DNA of 64,000 nt from Acanthosepion esculentum (GCA_964036315.1 OZ038487.1:57733234-57797233); one strand, 5' to 3'. Positions 1 through 11,490 are shown, numbered from the stretch's first letter. Numbers and translations: made by a program. Notes: generated by a model from the letters alone, not told the origin.

Positions 1-155
1 ACACTACATTAAGGTCCTAGTGTAAGCGAATAGGGATTGGTCACTGTTGCTAAAATCGTAGCACGTACCGACATTAAATTCGAAGCCCGGCAATTCGGAC
101 CTCTCAAACGGCGCTTGATCAAATGGAGCATGTATACACTACATTAAGGTCCTAG
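1..155. repeat. 20-bp direct repeat pair
   Basis: The same 20-bp word occurs exactly at 1-20 and 136-155 (acactacattaaggtcctag). A weaker relative (taaggtcgtag) is near 8709. No coding signal. This may be the edge of a tandem or dispersed repeat that continues left of the window. Confidence 0.7.
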
Positions 156-599
156 ACATCTGTTTTCGCGGAACTCTTTTACCAATTAATCTTGTAGCAG
201 CATGCATCACTATCAAACAGACACAGTAGCGTCTAGCACAGACCACTTATATGCCAACAGTCATAGGACAGGAGCCTCTTTAGCGAAGGCTTCTGGAAAA
301 CTGGGAAAATTTGAACCGTTGTGCTCGCAAAAAAAAAAAAAAAAAAAAATAAAAATAAACGGAGTGTCAAGAAGACGGTTTTTCCATTGACGCCGCTATT
401 ATTCAAACTACCTTCACTCCTCGGCAATGTTTGTTTCAAAAAGCGATTATAAGTATTCTAATAAAACCTAAAGATATAAAAGATCAACAGTTCCAAAATA
501 TTGGGGTTCTTGTAGTGCCTTGTCGCGCATAGATGCAAAACGTTTCATGGTAACTTCTTTCTCAATTTATTTAATTCCTGTACGCACGCGTCCACATCT
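156..599. other. No gene seen; contains poly-A tract
   Basis: AT-rich sequence with a run of about 19 A at 330-348. I recognise no coding region, RNA gene or repeat family here. Confidence 0.5.
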
Positions 600-1115
600 A
601 TCCGCTTTTGTATACATGTGCGCATAATCCTGATAAAATCCAAAGAAGAATCAGCAATGTTACTGGTCCCGATTTGGCATCTCGCCGTCAGTCCCTTCCC
701 AGGACCGCAACGTAACTTCCTGTGTCTTTTTATTAAATACTTTCATGGTAATTGTTCTGATAAACTTTCCTCTATGGTACCTAGGCTTTATGAATTTAAG
801 CGCACTACTAGATTGTCGGCAATGTTTCAACATTTTCCAGTTGCAATGGCTCGATGAAACCGTAAGTTTTATGCTAATTTCTCCCTTGTGGAACTCTTTC
901 CTGGCCGCATGCTTCCCAGTCAATTTTGATCTTCAAAAATTTAAATACAATGCCAATTGTCATCTTCTGTTTTCTTAATTTTCCTTCTTTTATTGTCCTC
1001 TCTCCTTATATAATATGAGATAAACTACTATTATCTCATATTCTCTAAAACTCAGTAACCTCTTGTATCATACTGGCTTTATTACCTTGCTTGGGATGAA
1101 ATGATTAAAAATGTT
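600..1115 (+). mobile_element. LINE fragment, reverse transcriptase C-terminus (family B)
   Basis: Dead 3' piece of a non-LTR retrotransposon. Translation gives LWNSFLAACFPVNFDLQKF (about 883-940), the signature of the last part of a jockey-like reverse transcriptase (usual form LWNSLP..CFP..YNLQKFK). Upstream are ILIKSKEESAM, related to the ILDKIQRR.. motif, and a YFHGNCSD stretch in another frame, so it is frameshifted. The 3' end is a tract close to cttgggatgaaatgattaaa, shared by the other family B copies. It is 5'-truncated like nearly all copies here. The encoded enzyme would have copied LINE RNA into the genome; this copy cannot. Confidence 0.8.
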
Positions 1116-2495
1116 ATGTCTGCATAATTTAAACTGATATTGTGTATATGGTATTACGTGGAGAGAGGAGTGTGTAGGATTTTGCGTGTTTGAGACGAGA
1201 ATCTGCAGTTGTGTCCATTATATAGAGAAAACAATATGATCAAGTAAGATAAACAACAAAAAAAGAGGTTAGTATTTTGCCCCATATTCTCCTAGCGTTA
1301 GTTTAAACTGACGCCTTTTTTCTTGCCATATCCGAACGATAATAATAAACGATAACAAAAGAGAAGGCGCGATTTTAAACTGATGCCAGAAGGATATATC
1401 TTTAAGGAATCACTCCGTCTGATCCATAGTGCCCTTGTGGCACGTTGGCCGGAGGCCAGCTCGTCGAATAGAAGCTTCCGTTGTCAACATTTGCTCTTGA
1501 CTGTGTTATATTCGATATATCAGGATTTTATTCATGACACAGCTTTGTATTCTCTTTGGTACGTCCTTCGCAGATTTCGTAATGCTAACTGAAAGCCGTC
1601 CGAATAACTGCTGAATCCACCATGTCTCTAGTGTTTGCTTGACGAATATTTGTTGATATTAAACGGACATAGGCCCAGCAAGCCATAGAATGGTGGTTGA
1701 GAAGGAAAGCAATTTGCTTACTATGCTATAGGAGATACCCTGTAATGACAGTGTCGTTTGCAGTTGATATTTTAGATGCTAATGCATTTGGGCAAGTTGG
1801 ACAGATCTCTAGGGCAATCTGAAATAAGTTGATAATAAATTCTTCTTCTTCTATGTACAGCGTGCCTTCACGTAGGTTCTCCATAATTTTCTATCCTTTG
1901 TGGCTCTTAGCAGTTTTTCTTTTTCTTTTCCTACGCTCCTCGTTCCCTCCAGCCGTTTACAGCAGCTTGCCCGCTGCCTCCCCCTATCTTTCTCGCTCTC
2001 GATATGCCATGTGAGACTTAAGTTTTCCAAGCTCTTCTTCCTCGTTGTCTGCCGAAGAAATATTAGCTGTTTCTTCCTGATTTTGGCTAAAAGTTATTTT
2101 TTTCGTTTCCTTTTTCTTTAAGACTTCCTCATTGCTTATTCTGTTCGGCCAGAACCACATTTCAGTTTTCTCCATTTAATTCATCATCTGTGCTGCTATT
2201 GTTCAGCACTCGCTTTCCATGAATTAAGATTCAGCACTTGTTTTTTTTTGCTTCTACCGAAATTTTTCCGTTTCTTTTTTCTTAGTATTTTTAGTTTTTG
2301 GAAAGAATCATTCGATAATCCGAGGCGCGTTCGGATTTCAATTTCGCATTGTCCATCCTCGGTTAAAAGACTTCCCAGTTATTTAAACGCCTCTTCTTGT
2401 TCAATGTTGACAGTTACAATTCGAAGTTCTCATTTTAGGCTTTTTCTCTTGCTGACAACCATAATTTCTGTTGATAGCTAATGCTTTTTATCGCT
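1116..2495. other. No gene seen
   Basis: AT- and pyrimidine-rich sequence, especially 1829-2300 (T/C-rich on +). Short open frames here consist of low-complexity Phe/Leu/Ser runs and are not credible proteins. Confidence 0.5.
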
Positions 2496-2930
2496 TTCCT
2501 TTTTTGTAGGAGTTTCCATCTATATTTTCTACTAATATTTTCATGGCAACTGTTCCGATGAGCCTTTTTTTTATCAGTGTTTCCACTACATGAATTTAAG
2601 CAAACTACTATATTGGAAACTCGGTTTCACCGTTTTACTGTTGAACTAGCTAGATACAACCGCCACTTTTACCCTAACAGTTTTTTCTCGCACTTCCCAC
2701 CTGTGGAACTCCCTCACGATTTATGGCTTCCCTGATAACTAAAATCTTCAAAAGATTTAGGGGCAAACATCAATCGCTATCTTCTGTCTTCTTGAAACCT
2801 GTTCCTTTTTCGTCCTTTCCTCAATCTTCCCCATTCTCAGTCTTCTCTTTCACTTTCACTTTCACTTTCACTTTCGCTCCGTGTCATTCTTCACGTTCCA
2901 GTGGCATTATGGCTTTACGATTTCAACGAT
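2496..2930 (+). mobile_element. LINE fragment, RT C-terminus (family B, second subtype)
   Basis: Nucleotide-level relative of 26880-27235: both run through tacatgaatttaagc, a caccgttttactgttgaac segment, cacttcccacctgtggaactccct, and end near ccagtggcattatggcttta. It is the same 3' reverse-transcriptase tail as family B but a distinct subfamily, with a different 3' UTR containing a short ctttca repeat (about 2850-2875). Frameshifted and 5'-truncated. Confidence 0.7.
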
Positions 2931-2934
2931 TTCA

Positions 2935-3395
2935 CGTCCTCCTTTTTTTCCGAACTTGACATTTTGGTCCCCCTTGAGAACAATAATTTCCTATGATTTA
3001 CCTTGAGCCTTGGCGCTTATCAGTAAGCTGTAAAAGCTATCACTATCTTCTTTCGTGCTCTGTGATGTTGGTACGTATACAAAAATAATTGTTATGTTAA
3101 AGGTCTTTTCTTCCAGTTTACCTAAATAATTATGTCCAAGAACTGACAGTATCGAAGGACACATTTCTTCATGTCATTATCCATTATTAATCCTACACTT
3201 TTTTTTATCTTAACCGGTGTGTGCTTCTGTACATGTCTCTTAGGAAGTCCGCATTACTTGCCCACCTAGTTTCACATACGCCTATAATGTTGACATTTAA
3301 TCTATTCATTTCTGGTTTGGTATTTCCAAAATGGTTGCAAAGATGTAGCGTTCTTAAGTTACACGTCCCTATGTCTATTTTTTGAAAGTGAATTA
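2935..3395 (-). mobile_element. LINE fragment, APE-type endonuclease domain
   Basis: Read on the minus strand, the region translates in pieces to IDIGTCNLRTLHLCNHFGN, NRLNVNIIGVCETRWASN, FNITIIFVYVPTSQSTKED and VLKGDQNVKFGKKG. These match the order of an apurinic-like endonuclease domain of non-LTR retrotransposons: an IGTWNVRTL start, an LxEtRW catalytic region, a VYAPTS block and a GDFNAKVG block. The domain would nick target DNA to prime reverse transcription. Stops and frameshifts break it. It may be the N-terminal part of the family A LINE whose C-terminal pieces lie at 32950, 53000, 54890 and 60170 (inference). Confidence 0.75.
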
Positions 3396-3793
3396 AATCT
3401 GAAAGTCTTTCGTTGGAAATCTTTTTAGGTATTAAATAGTTACATAAAGGTGATCCAAGTCAATAAAGCCACTATGAAGCAATTAGTTACTGAGTTTTAG
3501 AAAATACGAGAAAAACAGTATTAGGAGAGAGAACATTAAAAGAATCAAGAACTTATTGCCGACAAGATTTTTTACAATAGATTAGTATGAATAGAATATA
3601 TATTATTTGTAAGGAAACAGTTTGTAGATCCGGTTTCAAAGATATATCTTTTGTAAAGAGGGTTGTTGTGGGGAATTTGCTTTCAGTGATTACACGTTAC
3701 ACGTTTGTTAGGTAAATTGATTTTGATATTCTCATTTGGTTGATAAATTTTGGTAGAGTATTACCGTATTGAGAAATTATATCATCCACTTTT
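3396..3793. other. No gene seen
   Basis: AT-rich sequence. A trace of LINE 3'-end-like sequence (aataaagccactatgaagca, near 3462) resembles the reverse complement of family B ends seen at 21850 and 60720. Confidence 0.4.
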
Positions 3794-4160
3794 AGTTTGG
3801 TTTGTTTTGTTATGTTTTACGGCATATAAACATCAATGAGTTATGTAATACCAACAATATTTCTTTTTCCAAAAATGTATGGCTGGTAATGATTTTTCCA
3901 AAAATGTATGGCTGGTAATGATTTTTCCAAAAATGTATTGCTGGTATTAAAACCTATTTTTACACTTTCATAGTGTTTTGATCCGAGTTTGGGGGTAAAC
4001 TATTTGCCCATAGTTGAGACCCTAACAGGTGCTACCACTTCGGTCAGTGTGGACATGAGAACATCAGCAATTAAGAGGTGGTTTCACCTAAGCAAAACTT
4101 CCTGATTTGTAGCCTTGCTGCCGCATGTAGTTTATCGTCATAGCCAGGACGCCTCATTAG
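3794..4160 (+). mobile_element. Composite repeat family E, copy 1
   Basis: Begins with a GT-rich head and gttttacggcatataaaca, then three tandem 28-bp units (ttccaaaaatgtatggctgg) at about 3868-3950. A core follows with gcccatagttgagaccctaa, a caggtgctaccacttcggtc segment and a tagtttatcgtcatagccag end. The same head, minisatellite, core and tail recur at 27955, 30640, 33616, 40150 and 44567. No coding capacity; non-autonomous. Confidence 0.75.
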
Positions 4161-4415
4161 GTGGGTTCATATCACTCTGCAGAGGTGCAGCCGGCCTATT
4201 CTGAAGCCCCAGCCAACATGGCGGGTAAATGATTTGAAATATATATATATATATAATCCGTAAGTGGAAAGTATAATCCAAGTAGGTCTTTTGAATATAT
4301 ATTGAACCATTTTGTAAAATTAAACCATTTGTATTTTCGGTCTGATGAGACAAGTATTAAAACTTAATCGTCGAAATAAATTATAATTTATAATCGAGAT
4401 TTCGAGGAAGTTTTT

Positions 4416-4418
<3 letters not shown>

Positions 4419-4471
<53 letters not shown>
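4419..4471. repeat. (TA)n microsatellite
   Basis: About 26 uninterrupted TA units. A shorter TA run lies at 4239-4254. Confidence 0.95.
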
Positions 4472-4474
<3 letters not shown>

Positions 4475-4689
4475 CAGTAATTGACATGCGAGTGTCTTTA
4501 AATTTCATAAATACTGTTTACCTGATCAAGCAAAATTCATGAATAATTATATTGGACATACGACTACGTGCCTATCAAGTAGGCTCATGCTACATCTCTA
4601 ATTATCACGCAATTAGGATCCTTTGAAACACACACGGAAACCTACCAAACTCCATCCGCAACATACTTGTAGAAAATACAAGGTTATTC

Positions 4690-4985
4690 ACATGTAAAAA
4701 AAGACTAAAAATTATGGAAGCACTAACAATAAAAAAGCAAAGGCCAACACTCAATAACATCAAATAAGAACATGCCCACAATATGCGTGGAAAATAAAAG
4801 ATTCCTATAACTCTAGATACGTATGTTAAAAAATCTAAAACAAAAAGGACAAAGCAGAACTATCCTGATTTAAATTCAATCGAGAATCTGTGGTCAATAT
4901 ACAAGGACCGACGTCGTGGAATTGACATACGAAGAACTAACATGTGCACTTGGCCATGTTAATTGGAAAATACAAAAAGCAAAAT
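4690..4985 (+). mobile_element. Tc1-like transposase relic
   Basis: The segment near 4859-4905 translates to NYPDLNSIENLWSIYKDRRR, the highly conserved Tc1 block around the third catalytic acidic residue (usual form SPDLNPIENLW). Upstream is KKRLKIMEALTIKKQ, compatible with the transposase linker. The reading frame is interrupted and no terminal inverted repeats were found. A cut-and-paste DNA transposon remnant; most of the gene is gone. Confidence 0.6.
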
Positions 4986-5148
4986 AACGGAATTATTCAT
5001 TTTGTTTCAATTAATTTGAACAAGTGTATATTTTCTTTCATAGGGCCTCGCAATAAAAACAGGAATAGCCCATTGTTTAGATGAGGTAATAAGAGGGCTT
5101 TACGTCCATGCAAAGGAATTAAAAACACTCAGAATTATGATATGATGA

Positions 5149-5149
<1 letters not shown>

Positions 5150-5201
<52 letters not shown>

Positions 5202-6150
5202 CTTCGATTTCCGTTCTATAATCATTGCTTACCATGTCTCATCCAGAGACCTAGATATTTTAATGAACAGTTTTGTAAAAGAAACATATAAAAATAAAAC
5301 AATCTCACAGCTCATACCTTTACATAGATAAAGCTCTAGGTAAATTGTAAGCTGTACTTGTGAAAACATTTTTGTATTTATTCAGGCATGGGTTACCAGG
5401 GAAACCCTTCATTGGAACTATCAGAAGTTTTTTTCACTGAAACCCAAGGCCTTCACTACAACTGGGATTATTGATCTCTTCATGTGCCAATTTTTGTGAT
5501 TTTGAATTCATGATCCTTGTATTTTGATACATTTCAGTTTTCTGTAACTGCAACATCAATAAGAATGCAGATTCTGTTTTGTGGACTTTGATCACTATGT
5601 CTGGTCGATTGATGTTACAGGTCATGTGTCTGCAATTGGTGATCATAGATATTTATTGTAGTTTGCTTCCCATAAAAGTTACAGATTTTTCAGTGCAGAT
5701 ATTGGTCCATCCTCTCATGTCAAGTTTTTTATACTGTGCAGCCTGATACAAGATTCATCACAGAATCTGCATTTTGGCTCAACACAATTTTGTCGTATGT
5801 TTGCTTGATAATTTCTAGCATTGTTTATGTGTGCCAAGAATAAAGCTTTTAATGCTGCACTACGTTACCACTGATGGTCATGTGCTTTGTCTAAACACCT
5901 TGTTTTGTACGGGCAGTGTATTGACTATGAAGAAGCTTATTTGGCAATCGTTTCTGCTTTTGGTCCAATGCATTTACTTTTGCCTTCTTTTGATGTCCTT
6001 TGTTGCTGCAGTCGGTGTGTTACGATTTACTTGCTCTTCTTCATCTACTTGAAATTCTATTTTTAATTTCTTGGCTTTCTTTATTGTTGCTGAATAGAAT
6101 TTTATATTTCTTTCACATCCTTTGATACAGATCTTCACCCAGTCTTCCGT
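5150..6150 (-). mobile_element. LINE 3' region with Cys-rich motif and (ATT)n tail (family R)
   Basis: On the minus strand, in order: LHSQYTARTKQGV, a Cys cluster CVEPKCRFCDESC (about 5760-5800), NRPDIVIK (about 5590-5615), KNWHMKRSIIPVVVKALGF and a FQ*RVSL-type end, then 3' UTR and an (AAT)n tail that reads (ATT)n on + at 5150-5200. This order matches a widespread LINE group whose C-terminus has a zinc-binding motif and a nuclease-like NRPDIV domain. Several stops and frameshifts; no RT core is visible, so it is 5'-truncated. A paralogue lies at 11441-11880, alignable through the 3' UTR. Confidence 0.7.
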
Positions 6151-6284
6151 AATGTCTAGGTGTCCTTAAAGAACAATTTTTGTAGTTTTGCAAGACATTT
6201 GCCTCCTTCGGATCTGGGTACAAAATCAATATCAGCCGTAGGATGAGGCATGCGGTGGCAAATTAGAAGAATTCTTATTTTTAC

Positions 6285-7160
6285 ATCCAGTAGCATAAAT
6301 ATCCGCTATGGTTCAGTTAAGAATGTTTCTCAAAACGCTGCCAACATTAACAAAGCATGGAGGCCAGGATCTATTTGTGATCGGACAGTAAGACACTGGT
6401 TTCTGAATTTCCTCAGTGGGGATACAAGTCTTGAAAGGTAAGACAGTAGAGAACACTTGTCAGGAAAAAAAGCAACAACGGATCAAACATTTCAGCATTT
6501 TAACAATAATGAACCATCAAAGAAAATTGGCATGTGAAGAAAATCGATAAATGTGTTCCACGTCAGTGAAATTTAAATTGTTCGACGTTTTGAAGTGTGT
6601 TCGATATGTATGTAGTGACTTGTGATGAGAAAATACATCCTTTATGAGAATCGTAAACTTTCTAAAACCGAAATTGCACCAACAGTAGATAGCTGTGACT
6701 GTCTAGTGGTCCGCCATTGGTGTTATCCATTATAGCTTTGTGGAATCCAACCAGAGCATCACTGCCCAAATCTATTGCCAGGAACTGGAAGAAATACACA
6801 TTTAATTAAGCAAAATGGGTTCAGTCCTTCTTAATCTATAAGCTGAAATTCTGCTTCATGAAGATGATCGGCTCCATGATGCTAGGATAGTACCGCAGAA
6901 GCATATCGTCTTGGGATATGAGACTTTGCCACATCCACCATATTCCCTTGATCTCTCGCTCACTGATTACCACTTTTTCAAGCATCTTGACAATTATTTA
7001 AAGCAAAAGACATCCCACTGCAAAGAAGATGCCGAAGCTGCATTCAAATATTCCTTGTCGTCCCAATTTTTAGAGTTTTATAGTAAAGGCATAAATAACC
7101 TTGTAACTCGATGGCAGACATCTATAAATGTTCAGGGTTCCAATTGTGATTGATTTAAAC
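6285..7160 (+). pseudogene. Hsmar1-like mariner transposase relic
   Basis: Degraded transposase of the cecropia/Hsmar1-type mariner group. The DNA-binding part gives ICDRTVRHWFLNFLSGDTSLE (about 6377-6438, here quoted as RTVRHWFLNFLSGDTSLE). The catalytic part gives VTCDEKI (first Asp, 6618 region), ITAQIYCQELEEIH (6760s) and LLHEDDRLHD, where the second catalytic Asp of HDNARPH appears to be Glu. It then gives LPHPPYSLDLSLTDYHFFKH (third Asp present) and GINNLVTRWQT near 7090-7125. Many frameshifts and stops, and no terminal inverted repeats recognised. It once encoded a DD34D cut-and-paste transposase. Its closest known relatives use TTAGGTTGGTGC-type ends, the end type of the MITE at 52540-52619. 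Confidence 0.8.
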
Positions 7161-7165
7161 AGGAT

Positions 7166-8700
7166 TAAATGTTGATTCTAAAATCAGACTGTATTTTCCG
7201 GACAATGCAACAGAAAAGTAGAAACCGGCAAGCAACGCTCAAAACACTGAGAAAAGTTGAGATCATCGAAATTTCTAAAGAAAAAGCTACTTTTAACACA
7301 TCACACTACGAACGAATAACAAAATAAGATGTCAAGAAGTATCGGAATATTTTGAACTTTTATAAAATGTAATGTCTCTCTTTAACAACAACATGTGCAG
7401 TTATGATATGCGAAGTAATTCCCTTTTTTATTTTCTACTAAATCAAAAGAAAAGCATCAATTGTGCAGAAGGTGTGAACAATAAAGATATAAAGATACGT
7501 ACGCACTTGCATCTCCCTGGGCGGCTTATCCAGGGCCTCGCGCATGCGCGAATCGACCGGAACTGAAATGAATAAATCCTGGATTCAGAACAACGAAGAG
7601 AGAAAAGCTACAGGTGGTTATACAGCCTTTTTCAACTTTATACCGAGAAGCTTTTCTATTAAAAAGAAAGGTCTGAAAAGAGAAGGTCAGAAAATGCTAG
7701 GAAGTAGCTCATCTCCTTGATGAAAAAATTCATGAATAAAAAAAAACATTAAGAAGAGCTTACTTTAAGTTTAGAAAAAGGTGATATCTGATTCGTTGAT
7801 ACGATGAAACAAAACAAACAATCAAAAAGAATGACTGGAATAGTTGTAGCTAGAGTAATCAGTGGTGGTAGTTTTGGTAGAGACCGGTGGAATCGCGATG
7901 GTTTGAGTTTGAATGTTTCACGTGTTCTTTTGTCAGCTTCACAATGGCACGGTTCGTATTTTATATAAGCGACGTCTGGTGGGCGAATTCTGATAGAAAC
8001 GGATGCTGTACATATTCTTTCTTTATAATAGATTATAGGTTCATTTATTTAGGAGATTTTAAATTGTCCTTCTTTTCTAGCTCATTTATTTTAGTTTGAT
8101 TTTTAATTTATTCATTGTTTTTTCACTGTTCACTGGTTATTTTTTTTTTATTATTATTTAAAATGCCGTTCGTTTTTATTCTCGTTCTTAAGATATTCTT
8201 CTTATTACACATTATGAGTTCTATTGGTTTTTCTTTTCTTTTATTAACAGCTACACACTTTTCTCATATTCTGTTGACTTTTTTCTCCATTTTACCAAAA
8301 AGATTTCTCACGCATTCATAAGAACCGATTCGCGTTATATTCGCTTTCCTTCGCCATCTTTCTTTCCCTGACATTTACTTCTCGTTCTTGTCTACTTCAT
8401 TTTTGTTTTTACTTTTTCAATTCTGACGCCTCAATGCCATTTTTAGGCCCAACACATTTGCATTTTACCAAACATTCAGACGTTCTTTCTTCCTATATTA
8501 TTATCAAACTTAAAAAAATACTTTTCCCGCTGGCATTTTATTTTCTGCAGTTGGCATCAAGGCCTACCATTTTTTCCTTCTATTCTTCATATATTATAAA
8601 GGAGTTGACCGTTGTTTAATTAAAATAAATGCCTGCGTACGTCCACAAATTCAGAATTAAAAAAAAGTTCTCATAGATATAGTCATGGTCATAAGTTAGG
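7166..8700. other. No gene seen
   Basis: AT-rich, T-rich from about 8030 to 8640. Short open frames are hydrophobic low-complexity translations of T-rich DNA. No recognised repeat family. Confidence 0.5.
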
Positions 8701-8723
8701 TAACATATTAAGGTCGTAGGGAC

Positions 8724-8785
8724 ATCACATGTACAGCAACCATCACAACAGTAGTGAGTTTAGTGAAGGTTGCTGTACATGTGAT
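8724..8785. repeat. Perfect 18-bp inverted repeat
   Basis: Arms 8724-8741 (atcacatgtacagcaacc) and 8768-8785 are exact reverse complements around a 26-nt loop. A short (TA) tract and two copies of gtatgacatgtgatatatat (8828 and 8852) follow directly. Could be the end of a small foldback element. Confidence 0.8.
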
Positions 8786-8860
8786 ACATACATATATATA
8801 TATATAAATATATATGTCTGTGTGTGTGTATGACATGTGATATATATATATGTATGACAT

Positions 8861-8863
<3 letters not shown>

Positions 8864-8912
<49 letters not shown>
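8864..8912. repeat. (TA)n microsatellite
   Basis: About 24 TA units. It follows a 24-bp tandem duplication containing gtatgacatgtgatata. Confidence 0.95.
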
Positions 8913-8914
<2 letters not shown>

Positions 8915-9007
8915 AATGTAAAAGGACGAAAATAATAAAATTCAAACGTTCATATCATCAATTTAAAAAAGAGCTCAATACAAGAGTAAAGCAATAAATA
9001 TTTATTA

Positions 9008-9064
9008 TATACTGTTACATTAAAACATGCAAGTTATTACATATTGCATGTTCTAATGTAACAG

Positions 9065-9114
<50 letters not shown>
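9008..9114. repeat. Hairpin-forming inverted repeat followed by (TA)n
   Basis: Arms 9008-9032 and 9044-9068 are reverse complements over 25 bp with one mismatch and an 11-nt loop. The right arm runs directly into (TA)n at 9066-9114. Resembles a small foldback element inserted at a TA tract. Confidence 0.8.
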
Positions 9115-9119
<5 letters not shown>

Positions 9120-9589
9120 CTTAAAACTTATATTTAATGGATACGCTGGTTTCAGTAGGCACCCACTTTTTGTAACAAAAACTGACTTAGTGATATTTTC
9201 TTCGACAAGTGAGACGCAGGTTTAAACCCTGCCGAAAGGGACATTTTCTCTATTAAGCTTATTCATTAAAAGGATCACCATACATGATGAACAGATACCT
9301 AAACGTAATAAGGACAAAGTTCTATCATCAAACACTTTATGTTATTATTAAGAGAAAAGACCGAAGGCATTTTTATGTAATTTTTTTAAGCCTTTTTCAA
9401 ACTTTTGGTTAAAAATATTGTTTTTCTGTTGTCAAAGCAGGGCCATAAATAAGTATGGGAAATTCGATCGTCTTTTTGAGATGAAAACCAATGATTTGGA
9501 AATTCTTGCAAAAATTAAATAATTGTTAAATTTTAAGTAAGCGTTCGGGACTTATTCACAAATGAATGACATTTTTTAATGTGTAATTT
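9115..9589. other. No gene seen; possible tRNA-like trace
   Basis: AT-rich. At 9210-9240 gcaggtttaaaccctgcc resembles a T-arm or B-box palindrome of a tRNA-derived SINE, but no further support is visible. Confidence 0.35.
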
Positions 9590-9594
9590 TGGAA

Positions 9595-10030
9595 TATTAA
9601 AAACAATCACCAGATTATAACCCAACAGAGCATTCATTTCATCTCTTGAAGAGGAGACTGAAGGAAGAAACTCCCCCAAAACAAACAAAACGTAAAATAG
9701 GCTGCGTTAAAAGTCTAGAAAATCATCGCAAAGGAAAAATGCAAGTTTGGTGATGTCAATGTGTCGCAGGCTTGATGCAGTTATTGCAAGCAAGGGTTAC
9801 GCCATCAAATGTTAAATGATATTTACTTTAAGACTATACGTTCCTTTACTTTTGCTCCCCTAAATGTGGGTTGATCTGATACAAAAGGTCCTAAGATGTT
9901 TAACAAATCTAAATGTAAATAACAGGATATAAAAGCTGAAATTTTGAACTCTTGTCTATTATTCATCTTTTGATCTTAAACCTAAATGCCTTCCATGAGC
10001 ATCAAAAACAAAAAAAATGGCTTATATACA
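9595..10030 (+). mobile_element. Tc1-like transposase C-terminus and 3' end
   Basis: QSPDYNPTEHSFHLLKRRL (9604-9660) carries the third catalytic residue (Glu of NPTEH) of Tc1 transposases. VMSMCRRLDAVIASKGYAIK (9749-9808) is the conserved C-terminal end, one frame away, so a frameshift lies between. Downstream, cctttacttttgctccccta, a gatctgataca segment and the gaactcttgtc segment look like the 3' non-coding part of Tc1-like elements. The 5' two thirds are absent. Confidence 0.8.
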
Positions 10031-10034
10031 AGTT

Positions 10035-10655
10035 TCATTAAAAAAACAACAACTGACAAAGTACTGAGGATAAGTTTTTTCATTTAATTTTTGTTGTGTT
10101 CTGATTGTTTTCTTTTCTGGACATAAATTATGCAGAAATTGTCCAAATGTTTTGTATGTCTGTCATATAGAACATAAATGAACGGAATCGTCCGTTTAAT
10201 GTAAATAAGCCGAGTTGAGGAGAGTTTGCATTCGGTTTTAGCCGCGTTCTAAGCTCTTACTGCTTGTCAAACTCTCTGCCTTTGGGTAGAGAGGAACCTA
10301 GACGAGGCTATACAGAAGGGCAGAGTCTCGTCTGGGGAGGTAGACACACCCGACCTCATTATTGCGGTGTCTACGGGGAATTTTTGCCCAAGCCTACGGG
10401 CTCGGAAACACCCATGTAAAACCGGCCTTGTGCCACATTCCGCTCTGTGTTAGCATTAGGTCAATTACTAAGCGGACCTTCGTGTAGTAAACCTTCTATT
10501 TCATTACTTACCTCCAAGTTTGTCTTCCTTATTTATTTCCCTCTGTTATCTCGGAAACTCAAGATACAACAATGTCCGAGCGCTATTCTTTTAGCCGTTA
10601 TCAAGGATGAAATTATTTTTAAGATATGTCACGCAGCCAACGATATATGTGTTTG
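10035..10655 (+). mobile_element. TIR element family G, copy 1, split by an insertion
   Basis: The left part 10040-10200 (ctgacaaagtactgaggata, then ttcttttctggacataaatt and ttgtccaaatgttttgtatg) and the right part about 10556-10640 (cttttagccgttatcaagga) match consecutive parts of the intact family G copy at 42551-43165. About 350 bp in between (10200-10555) is foreign. Non-coding. Confidence 0.65.
10200..10555. repeat. Insertion inside family G; GC-richer, SINE-like traces
   Basis: Higher GC than its surroundings. Contains ggccttgtgccacat, a word shared with the tRNA-like tandem units at 36528-36890. Likely a SINE or other short insert. Exact ends and target duplications not resolved. Confidence 0.45.
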
Positions 10656-10859
10656 ATCCTCATTGGGTACTCTATACTGATTTGCTATGTTGGCATAAAT
10701 GTGAACGTAAATTGAATAATTGAAAAAATATCATTCTTTTTACTCAAACCAATAGCAGAAGAATAGGATCAAGGTGTTTCTATGGTATACTGTGCCGTGC
10801 CAGACATTTTTTATCGCCAGATTCCATCATATATTTATGGTTCACTGTGCTATGCCAGA

Positions 10860-11415
10860 TAAGAATCCATCTTGCTCATTTATAAATCTATCATTCGCTT
10901 GTACACTAAATATTGCTATCATATCTGGCCTAATGCCCCTCCTCCATATCTCGATATTCTCAACAAGACCCAAAGAAGTGTCTGCTGTGGCATCTCGACT
11001 TTAGTAATTTTCCCATTGCTGTGATATGGCTTTAATCTCTCTTTTCAATCATTTATGGAAATGAAGCTCTCCATCTTGGTACCACGACTGCATGAATTTA
11101 AGAATCCTACAAGACTGGCAAACAGACATCATGTTTTAATGTTAAAATAGCTTGATGTAACCCTAAGTTCTATTCTAATAATTTCTTTTATCGCTTTTCT
11201 CCCCTTCGGAACTCTCTTTCAATTTCTTGCTTCCCTGCCACCTCCGTTCTTCCTAAGTTTCAATGCCAGTCGCCATTTTTGTCTTCCTTGAAATCTGTTC
11301 TTTTATTGTCCTTTCTCCACACTAAAGTCTTGTCTTCAATTTCTTCCACTCTCAGTAACCCCTTGCATCTTAATAGCTTTATCGCTTTTCTTGGGGTGAA
11401 ATGATTAAAAGTTAC
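10860..11415 (+). mobile_element. LINE fragment, RT C-terminus (family B)
   Basis: Translation pieces IYKSIIRLYTKYCYHIWP and PPPYLDILNKTQRSV match the IYKSxIRP..YCCHIWSGAP..LDKIQRR block. Nucleotides 11200-11410 carry cttcggaactctctttcaat, the LWNSLP region, and end with cttggggtgaaatgattaaa. Frameshifted. The (TTA)n of a family R LINE follows 25 bp later. Confidence 0.8.
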
Positions 11416-11438
11416 GTCTCAATGGTCCCTTTATTCGA

Positions 11439-11440
<2 letters not shown>

Positions 11441-11490
<50 letters not shown>

